Of a stretch of DNA of 7,044 nucleotides, positions 1 through 4,306 are shown in pieces. The DNA comes from Candidatus Uhrbacteria bacterium (GTDB lineage: Bacteria > Patescibacteriota > Patescibacteriia > UBA9934 > GWF2-40-263), in assembly GCA_003511125.1 (NCBI GenBank), contig DOJV01000033.1:1-7044 (forward strand), written 5' to 3'. The notes beneath the pieces were generated by a model, which saw nothing but the letters and a program-made list of their open reading frames with translations, had not been told where the DNA came from and made no database searches. The translations under genes were made by a program, and so were the position numbers. Every line of letters starts with the position of its first letter. Positions within the stretch are counted from its first letter, which is position 1.

Positions 1-17
1 ACCCAAAAGGTAACGGT

Positions 18-50
18 AACACCCCCATCGAGGCGTGGGTGTTTTTTTAT
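18..50 (+). terminator. Intrinsic terminator of an upstream unit
   Basis: AACACCC (18-24) pairs with GGGTGTT (37-43) around a 12-base loop, and the right arm runs into seven T (42-48). This is the usual form of a rho-independent terminator. The gene it ends lies left of the window; bases 1-17 hold stop triplets and no recognisable coding sequence. Confidence 0.75.
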
Positions 51-75
51 CTTACTATCATTTAATCTTTTCCCC

Positions 76-104
76 TTGACCGAATACAAACAATTTCCTA
101 TAAT
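76..104 (+). promoter_or_regulatory. Sigma-70-type promoter of tRNA-Ile
   Basis: The -35 box TTGACC (76-81, five of six consensus bases) and a perfect -10 box TATAAT (99-104) are separated by 17 bases, the optimal spacing. The start of transcription is expected near 111, giving a leader of about 16 bases before the tRNA. No T-tract terminator is seen between this tRNA and the MgtC-like gene, so the promoter may also drive that gene. Confidence 0.85.
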
Positions 105-126
105 ACCAACGCGAAAAACAAAACAC

Positions 127-203
127 GGGCGTGTAGCTCAGGTGGTTAGAGCGCGACACTGATAATGTCGAGGTCCCTGGTTCGAGTCCAGGCACGCCCA
201 CCA
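127..203 (+). tRNA. tRNA-Ile (GAU anticodon), CCA encoded
   Basis: A full cloverleaf is visible. The acceptor arms GGGCGTG and CACGCCC pair over 7 bp. The D-arm is GCTC/GAGC. The anticodon stem is CGACA/TGTCG around loop CTGATAA, with anticodon GAT at 161-163. The T-arm is CCTGG/CCAGG with loop TTCGAGT. The discriminator base is A200, and the 3' CCA (201-203) is encoded in the DNA. It decodes AUU and AUC. It lies directly downstream of a consensus promoter. Confidence 0.97.
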
Positions 204-416
204 GCCTTCGCCGGGCTTCGGCTAGGCGGGCCAGTCAAGTCAACTACCACCGACTTCGTCGGTGGCTTGTTGGTTGGATAAGAGCTACGCTCATTGAATC
301 GGTTGGTTGGTTGTTGGTTTTTTGGCATATCGGAATCGAGCAAGGACTTCGTCTTAAATGGAAACCGTTGCCGGCTTCGCCGGCGGTTTATTGCGGGAAT
401 CAAATTCAAAAAAACT
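204..416. other. Hairpin-rich intergenic stretch between tRNA-Ile and mgtC-like gene
   Basis: I see no gene here. The stretch carries five small inverted repeats. They are GCC-tt-CGCC/GGCG-GGC (204-231), CCACCGAC-TTC-GTCGGTGG (247-265), GAGC-TAC-GCTC (282-292), AGGAC-TTC-GTCTT with one G-U pair (343-355), and an outer AAACC/GGTTT with an inner GCCGGC-TTC-GCCGGC (362-389). Four of them have three-base loops, three of those being TTC. None is followed by a T-run typical of a terminator. A run of TTGG units lies at about 268-327. No SD precedes the ATG at 417. Confidence 0.7.
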
Positions 417-866
417 ATGGAGTACCTTTCCTTATTAGACATAATTATCCGTCTTGGCGGTGCTGCTCTGCTTGGTGGTCTAATTGGGTATGAACGTGAA
501 TTTCATCACAAACCAGCTGGGATCAGAACCGACATGTTGGTAGGAATTGGCACGGCCGCCATGGCCATAGCTTCAATCGAAATTGCCAAACTTGATCCAA
601 ACGGAGCTGTCGACATTTCTCGAATTGTTTCAACCATTTTAACCGGCATTGGTTTTATCGGGGCTGGCACAATCATTCAAGCCAAGGGTCATGTTGTCGG
701 TTTAACCACTGCGGCTAGTATCTGGGTTGTGGCCGCCATTGGCATTGCTATGGGTTTGGGAATGTTTAATCTGGCCGTAATCGCCGCCACCTTAACATTA
801 TTGGTGCTTTTGGTCCTGCACCGCTTCAGAATCCAAGATCATGAAAAAAACGAAAGAGTAGAATAA
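417..866 (+). CDS. MgtC/SapB family small membrane protein
   Basis: A 149-residue hydrophobic protein with the conserved blocks of the MgtC/SapB family: GGLIGYERE (20-28), AGIRTDMLVGIG (34-45), GIGFIGAGTI (78-87) and GLTTAASIWVVAAIG (95-109). Four or five membrane spans are likely, at about 6-25, 38-56, 70-87, 97-117 and 118-136, followed by a short charged tail. Salmonella MgtC aids growth at low magnesium and inside macrophages and acts on the F1Fo ATP synthase. Short homologues like this one lack the C-terminal ACT-like domain and have no settled function, so a magnesium role is not claimed. The ATG at 417 is chosen because the family homology begins there; the open frame extends back to 294, but that part reads through the hairpin region and looks non-coding. 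No SD is visible. tRNA-Phe begins 28 bases after the stop, with no terminator between, so the two probably share a transcript. Confidence 0.9.
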   Translation: MEYLSLLDIIIRLGGAALLGGLIGYEREFHHKPAGIRTDMLVGIGTAAMAIASIEIAKLDPNGAVDISRIVSTILTGIGFIGAGTIIQAKGHVVGLTTAASIWVVAAIGIAMGLGMFNLAVIAATLTLLVLLVLHRFRIQDHEKNERVE

Positions 867-875
867 TTTCAAATC

Positions 876-984
876 AAAACCGACAAAATCTGAGGCCGAG
901 GTAGCTCAGTGGTAGAGCAGAGGACTGAAAATCCTCGTGTCGCGAGTTCAATTCTCGCCCTCGGCACCAGATATGGTCGGTTTT
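876..984. repeat. 9-bp inverted repeat enclosing tRNA-Phe
   Basis: AAAACCGAC (876-884) and GTCGGTTTT (976-984) are perfect reverse complements lying 10 bases before and 6 bases after the tRNA-Phe with its CCA. The right arm runs into TTTTTGTTTTT (981-991). In RNA the arms could form an outer stem below the tRNA fold. The right arm plus T-rich tract could then act as a terminator that uses the tRNA as its cap. The pairing is directly visible; the role is an inference. Confidence 0.6.
895..969 (+). tRNA. tRNA-Phe (GAA anticodon), CCA encoded
   Basis: A full cloverleaf is visible. The acceptor GCCGAGG pairs with CCTCGGC. The D-arm is GCTC/GAGC. The anticodon stem is GAGGA/TCCTC around loop CTGAAAA, with anticodon GAA at 927-929. 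The T-arm is GCGAG/CTCGC with loop TTCAATT. The discriminator is A966 and the CCA (967-969) is encoded. No good promoter lies immediately upstream; TAGAAT (859-864) resembles a -10 box but has no matching -35. Transcription together with the MgtC-like gene is therefore likely. Confidence 0.97.
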
Positions 985-1015
985 TGTTTTTCCCCAATAC
1001 TTTTTTAAAAAACCG

Positions 1016-1024
1016 TGTTATAAT
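1016..1024 (+). promoter_or_regulatory. Extended -10 promoter of the secreted repeat protein
   Basis: TGT followed by a perfect TATAAT (1019-1024) forms an extended -10 element. The -35 position (about 996-1001, AATACT) shows no useful match, which an extended -10 can tolerate. Transcription should start near 1031, leaving about 20 A/T-rich bases before the ATG at 1051, with no SD. It probably drives both 1051-2190 and 2213-2428. Confidence 0.65.
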
Positions 1025-1050
1025 CTTATTGATTTTTATCTTTAATTGCT

Positions 1051-2190
1051 ATGAACAAAATACAACTCTTTATCGCTTTGGCTGTGGTTTTAAACCTGGC
1101 TTTTCCAAAACCAATCTTGGCCAACAGCCAAATTTTTTACGCCGATTCGGTCTATGGTGTTGGCAATCAAACCTACCAATCCAACCACGCCTTGGGCGAA
1201 CCCGATGGTTTAAAAGCTGATTTTTTTAACCAAAATACTTACATCACCTTAAGTTTTGGCGAAGGCGTGGAAACAACCGGAGACCTAACCATCTATTTCA
1301 ACATTTTTAATTACGGCGCCGGTTATCGCGTCGAATTTCTAGATAGTAATTTGGTTGAAACCCAAACTTCATCTGCTATCTTCCCTCTCGCCACAACAGA
1401 AATAACCATCGATTATACCGGTGAAATTCCCTACGGTTACGTAACCATCACCAGTATCGAAAACGAAACCTGGTCACTTGATGCAGTTATGACTACAGTG
1501 ACCGAAGAAGCAGTTCCGGAAACCACAGACGAACCCGAAGAAATTCCAGTTCTTATCTCTGAAGAAACTTGTAACGGCAATCAAGGCCTGGTAATAAAAC
1601 GGATTGATGATGATAATCTGACTGCCAATGCCAATACTACTGTTTATGTCGTTGGTTGCGACGGAACATCACATGTCTTTCCAAACGAGCTGACTTACCA
1701 GACTTGGTGGCCTGATTTTGAAAGCCTTTCTTTTGTCGAAAGCTCTTTCTTGGCTCAACACGGGCTTGGCAATAATGTGACGGTTCGCCCAGGTACTTAT
1801 CTGGTAAAACTCGCCACCGATCCAAAAGTCTACGCTGTCGAACCTGGTGGAATTTTACGCTGGATTCCAAACGAAGCCACCGCCCAAGCTCTTTATGGCA
1901 ACAATTGGAATCAAATTGTTATAGACATCTCCGACGAACTTTTTGCCGATTACACTATTGGCGAGGATTTAACAGACACAATTTACCCGGAGGCAGTCAT
2001 TGGTTTTTTACCAGTAGAAGGCCGCGTTGTTTATTTGTCCAACAGTTCTTATTACAATCTTCCTGGCGACACAATTAATTCTCTTCGTTTAAATACCAAA
2101 TTCTTAGTACCTCTCTCGGCTGAAATTATGACAACTTATTCTGACGGTGGAGATTTGATTTACGATGAAGCAATCGCTTTTCCTTTTTAA
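1051..2190 (+). CDS. Secreted surface protein with beta-sandwich and C-terminal repeat domain
   Basis: A 379-residue exported protein. Residues 1-24 form a signal peptide (MNKIQ, hydrophobic core, likely cut after PILA). Residues about 26-150 look like a secreted beta-sandwich: the HALGEPDG motif (46-53) followed by ITLSFGEG (65-72) recalls discoidin-like and PEP-CTERM-type extracellular domains. An acidic linker (about 151-172) leads to a C-terminal part with VYVVGCDGTSHVFPNE (198-213), RPGTYLVK (246-253), YAVEPGGILRWIPNE (261-275), LYGNNW (281-286) and a third diverged unit near 325-368. Repeats of this kind are, from memory, common in proteins of Parcubacteria-type genomes and have no proven function. 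C174 and C203 could form a disulfide. The ATG is chosen because the signal peptide begins there. A PLDc_N-like gene follows after 22 bases, probably in the same operon. A surface-layer or adhesin role is possible but unproven. Confidence 0.85.
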   Translation: MNKIQLFIALAVVLNLAFPKPILANSQIFYADSVYGVGNQTYQSNHALGEPDGLKADFFNQNTYITLSFGEGVETTGDLTIYFNIFNYGAGYRVEFLDSNLVETQTSSAIFPLATTEITIDYTGEIPYGYVTITSIENETWSLDAVMTTVTEEAVPETTDEPEEIPVLISEETCNGNQGLVIKRIDDDNLTANANTTVYVVGCDGTSHVFPNELTYQTWWPDFESLSFVESSFLAQHGLGNNVTVRPGTYLVKLATDPKVYAVEPGGILRWIPNEATAQALYGNNWNQIVIDISDELFADYTIGEDLTDTIYPEAVIGFLPVEGRVVYLSNSSYYNLPGDTINSLRLNTKFLVPLSAEIMTTYSDGGDLIYDEAIAFPF

Positions 2191-2212
2191 AAATTCTTAA
2201 CCAAAATTTTCT

Positions 2213-2428
2213 ATGGACGACGCTTTAATAAATATAATCCTCACAATAATTGGTCTGCTTGTACCATTATTGGGCCTGGCCTGTATGGCTTTCTGGGTCT
2301 GGATGTTAATTGATTGTATTCGAAGAAAACTAACCGAAAGCGAGAAAACACTTTGGGTTATCATCATCCTTTTCGGAAATCTCCTTGGTGCAATTATTTA
2401 TTTCTTTATTATTAAAAACAAAAAATAA
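2213..2428 (+). CDS. PLDc_N-like two-span membrane protein
   Basis: A 71-residue protein with two membrane spans (about 8-33 and 47-67) and a basic tail, KNKK. The motifs WVWMLIDCIRRK (28-39) and LWVIIIL...NLLGAIIYFFI (47-66) match the small domain found at the N-terminus of cardiolipin synthases (PLDc_N). Here it stands alone, without a phospholipase D catalytic domain or any HKD motif, so no lipid-synthesis activity is implied. Stand-alone members are widespread and of unknown function. The start lies 22 bases after the secreted repeat protein's stop, with no promoter or SD between, so it is probably translated from the same mRNA. The palindrome terminator follows directly. Confidence 0.85.
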   Translation: MDDALINIILTIIGLLVPLLGLACMAFWVWMLIDCIRRKLTESEKTLWVIIILFGNLLGAIIYFFIIKNKK

Positions 2429-2442
2429 GATTAAAAATTTAA

Positions 2443-2474
2443 AAAAAACCACCAATAATTATTGGTGGTTTTTT
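2443..2474. terminator. Bidirectional terminator, perfect 32-bp palindrome
   Basis: The 32 bases are their own reverse complement, centred between 2458 and 2459: six A, CCACCAATAA, its complement, then six T. The strong stem with a T-run on either strand makes a rho-independent terminator for both directions. It ends the two-gene unit from the left and the tRNA-Pro transcript from the right. Its last base (2474) is also the complement of the terminal A of the tRNA-Pro CCA. Confidence 0.92.
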
Positions 2475-2550
2475 GGTCGGGCTGGCGGGACTCGAACTCG
2501 CGGCCTCCTGCTCCCAAAGCAGGCGCTCTAACCTACTGAGCTACAGCCCG
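2474..2550 (-). tRNA. tRNA-Pro (UGG anticodon), CCA encoded
   Basis: Read on the minus strand, the acceptor CGGGCTG pairs with CAGCCCG (2550-2544 and 2484-2478). The anticodon stem CCTGC/GCAGG encloses loop TTTGGGA, with anticodon TGG at 2516-2514. The T-arm GCGAG/CTCGA-type and its TTCGAGT loop are intact. The discriminator A is at 2477 and the encoded CCA at 2476-2474. The gene is convergent with the PLDc_N-like gene and abuts the shared terminator. Confidence 0.96.
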
Positions 2551-2560
2551 ATGCCAGAAA

Positions 2561-2589
2561 AGTATAACAGAAGACCGTAATTTAATCAA
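2561..2589 (-). promoter_or_regulatory. Promoter of tRNA-Pro
   Basis: On the minus strand, TTGATT (2589-2584) and TATACT (2566-2561) are separated by 17 bases, and the -10 is preceded by TGT, an extended -10 feature. Transcription should start near 2554, only a few bases before the tRNA's first base at 2550. Confidence 0.7.
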
Positions 2590-2611
2590 CACTCGAATTG
2601 ACTTGTAAAGG

Positions 2612-2640
2612 TTGACATTTAATGATTTTTAAACTAAAAT
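2612..2640 (+). promoter_or_regulatory. Strong promoter, likely leaderless start of the 2652 gene
   Basis: A perfect -35 TTGACA (2612-2617), a 17-base spacer and TAAAAT (2635-2640, five of six). Only 11 bases separate the -10 from the ATG at 2652, so the transcript should begin about 5 bases before the start codon. A second TTGACT lies at 2598-2603, 14 bases earlier. The minus-strand tRNA-Pro promoter lies just to the left, making this a divergent promoter pair. Confidence 0.8.
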
Positions 2641-2651
2641 AAATCCGTCCT

Positions 2652-3521
2652 ATGAAAAAAATAATTGCTATTTTATTAGGCTTTTCCTTGCTTTCAGGCG
2701 CTAGTTTTTGTTTGGCCACTGATTATCGAGCCGGAACCGATGACTATCTTGTAGCCGGCGGCTTAACCGAAGAACAACTAACTAATAATGTTAGTACCGA
2801 AAATCGAGAACCTTTCACAAGCACCTCTGGTGAAACTTCAGTTTCTGACCCAACCGGCGATGTTCTTAGCAATAGTGGTACTCATCCACAAATCAATTAT
2901 GGTTGGGCCGATCTAACCTCGGCCAGTCTTGAAAAAAACTCTAAAAATCAGTGCTGGTTATTTAACATGGGAGTCGCCGAAGAAATTCCAACCAACGCCC
3001 CTTGGCAAGCTAATTTTCTTTTATACATCGATCGGGACGGCGATACCACAAACAATGCTCCGCAAGGCGTCCGCATTAATACTGACTACGAAATCTCCGT
3101 CAAATTCGGATCAGAAAACCAAAACGAAGCTCCTTATTGGTTCATAGACATGCGTTGGTACAATCCAGAACCTAACTTCTGGGCCATCAACAAAGAAACC
3201 ACCTCGACTTTTAAATTCGACGGAAAAAACCTAAACATCTGCGTGCCTTTTGAAGAAATTTCCGAGGACACCACACCCGCTTGGCGCGCCGCCGCGGTTG
3301 TTAGTAATGGCCAAGCCACCCAAGTCGATATCGCCCCGGGAACAGGCTTTCCGCCGCCTTCAGGCGAGTTTTACACCACCTGGAACACAGGCACCACCTC
3401 GACAAATCTTCATAATCTGATAAACTGGACGGCGTTGGAAATTGTCGGTGGACTAATTTTATTGATAGTGGTAATAAAACTGATTTTCAGGTTTATCAAA
3501 AGAAAACCAACCGCCGTTTAA
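2652..3521 (+). CDS. Secreted, C-terminally anchored protein of unknown family
   Basis: A 289-residue protein I do not recognise by family. Residues 1-22 are a signal peptide (MKKII, hydrophobic core). C20 lacks a proper lipobox, because F19 precedes it. A polar region (about 24-65) leads to a domain beginning SDPTGDV (65-71), with NYGWADLTSASLEK (82-95), FLLYIDRDGDTTNN (122-135) and TDYEISVKF (144-152). This order, a D-x-x-G-D entry strand, a lipid-free beta pattern and a D-x-D-G-D loop, recalls DOMON/CBM9-like sugar-binding beta-sandwiches; DRDGD could bind calcium. That is a fold-level guess. A hydrophobic span (about 262-281) and the basic tail RFIKRKPTAV anchor the C-terminus, leaving the domain outside the cell. 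There is no SD and the mRNA is probably leaderless. tRNA-Gly begins 18 bases after the stop with no terminator between, so the two are likely co-transcribed. Confidence 0.85.
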   Translation: MKKIIAILLGFSLLSGASFCLATDYRAGTDDYLVAGGLTEEQLTNNVSTENREPFTSTSGETSVSDPTGDVLSNSGTHPQINYGWADLTSASLEKNSKNQCWLFNMGVAEEIPTNAPWQANFLLYIDRDGDTTNNAPQGVRINTDYEISVKFGSENQNEAPYWFIDMRWYNPEPNFWAINKETTSTFKFDGKNLNICVPFEEISEDTTPAWRAAAVVSNGQATQVDIAPGTGFPPPSGEFYTTWNTGTTSTNLHNLINWTALEIVGGLILLIVVIKLIFRFIKRKPTAV

Positions 3522-3539
3522 TTCGTAGTTCGCAACAAC

Positions 3540-3614
3540 GCGGGCATCGTATAATGGTTATTATCTCAGTTTTCCAAACTGATGACACGGGTTCGATTCC
3601 CGTTGCCCGCTCCA
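3540..3614 (+). tRNA. tRNA-Gly (UCC anticodon), CCA encoded
   Basis: The acceptor GCGGGCA pairs with TGCCCGC. The anticodon stem is TCAGT/ACTGA around loop TTTCCAA, with anticodon TCC at 3573-3575. The T-arm is ACGGG/CCCGT with loop TTCGATT. The discriminator is T3611, and the encoded CCA is 3612-3614. It decodes GGA and GGG-type glycine codons. No convincing promoter lies between the upstream stop (3521) and the tRNA, so it probably matures from the upstream gene's transcript. Confidence 0.96.
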
Positions 3615-3617
3615 AAA

Positions 3618-3650
3618 AAAAACGCGCCTAGAAACGCGATTTTGTTTTTT
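3618..3650 (+). terminator. Likely terminator after tRNA-Gly
   Basis: AAAA-a-CGCG (3618-3626) pairs with CGCG-a-TTTT (3635-3643) with one A-A mismatch. An eight-base loop lies between the arms, and T-rich TTTTGTTTTTT follows to 3650. The GC core is only four pairs, so strength is uncertain. Confidence 0.55.
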
Positions 3651-3657
3651 TAAAAAA

Positions 3658-3700
3658 TTGCCATCATTATCTTAGTTTGATAAAATCATATAGTTATAAT
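3658..3700 (+). promoter_or_regulatory. Promoter region of the lipoprotein gene, two possible -10 boxes
   Basis: TTGCCA (3658-3663, five of six) and TAAAAT (3681-3686) are 17 bases apart and predict a start near 3693, giving an 18-base leader. A perfect TATAAT (3695-3700) lies further down, 10 bases before the ATG. Alone it lacks a good -35, but it would give a near-leaderless mRNA. Both could be used. Confidence 0.65.
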
Positions 3701-3710
3701 AAAAAAACAT

Positions 3711-4256
3711 ATGATAAAAAAACTATTTTTTGCCGCCCTGGCCTCGATTATATTTATCGGAGCCGGATGTGCCCCAACTAACTCAAACGAAAAAACCTAT
3801 ACTAGCCCTGATGGCTGGTCCATAAGTTATCCGCAAGGTTGGACTCTTGGTGCGGGAACAACTTTAGTTAGATTGAAATCGCCAGAAGAAAATGGAACAT
3901 CGGCAGAAATTCAAATAGATTATGTCTTAGCAAGCTCTGGAGCTTCTCAAACTGCTGAATCTTTCCTGGAACTTGATATAAAAACAATGAAAGTAGTGAG
4001 GGATTATGACGAGGCCTCGTTGGTTGCAAAAGTAATCGCCTTACCCCTTGGCGAAGCGATTCGCCGTGATTATTCTTCCGAAATAAACGGAGAGCCCTAC
4101 TTGAATTCAAAAGTTAACTTCTTCAAAGGCGGCTTCGGACAAGCTGAAGGAACCAAAGACACCTTTTTCGAAATAAAATTCAGTAATCCAGAAATGATCC
4201 AACAAAAATACTTAAATGATTTCGAAACAATCCTTAACAGTCTTCGATTTGACTAA
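3711..4256 (+). CDS. Lipoprotein with PsbP/Mog1-like domain
   Basis: A 181-residue lipoprotein. MIKKLFF and a hydrophobic core end in the lipobox IGAGC, with C20 as the lipidated first residue of the mature protein. The rest starts TYTSPDGWSISYPQGW (29-44) and ends FETILNSLRFD (171-181). A 'sYPkgW' opening and an 'f..il.SlrF' ending are typical of the PsbP/Mog1/DUF1795-like fold seen in many bacterial lipoproteins. The family assignment is from memory and the role is unknown; these are compact alpha/beta domains on the outer face of the membrane. The start is fixed by the signal peptide. No SD is present. The gene is a single unit ending at a terminator shared with the convergent cysteine-rich gene. 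Middle-region similarity to known members could not be tested here. Confidence 0.85.
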   Translation: MIKKLFFAALASIIFIGAGCAPTNSNEKTYTSPDGWSISYPQGWTLGAGTTLVRLKSPEENGTSAEIQIDYVLASSGASQTAESFLELDIKTMKVVRDYDEASLVAKVIALPLGEAIRRDYSSEINGEPYLNSKVNFFKGGFGQAEGTKDTFFEIKFSNPEMIQQKYLNDFETILNSLRFD

Positions 4257-4265
4257 GACAAATTT

Positions 4266-4299
4266 AAAAACCGCCCCGCAAAATTTCGGGACGGTTTTT
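4266..4299. terminator. Bidirectional terminator between convergent genes
   Basis: AAAAACCG (4266-4273) pairs with CGGTTTTT (4292-4299). After one C-A mismatch, CCCG (4275-4278) pairs with CGGG (4287-4290) around an eight-base loop. T-runs on both strands let it end the lipoprotein mRNA (stop 4256) and the cysteine-rich protein mRNA (stop 4309-4307). Confidence 0.9.
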
Positions 4300-4306
4300 T
4301 GATTAT

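Noticed and set aside
268..327. TTGG-rich run as a tandem repeat or CRISPR-like array
   Set aside because: The units are irregular and only a few bases long, with no spacers; it is low-complexity sequence.
294..416. Upstream extension of the MgtC-like reading frame
   Set aside because: The extra 41 residues read through the hairpin region, are polar and unlike the family, and the conserved protein begins at the ATG at 417.
127..3614. tRNA genes as integration sites of a mobile element
   Set aside because: I found no second copy of any tRNA 3' end and no integrase or transposase gene in the window.
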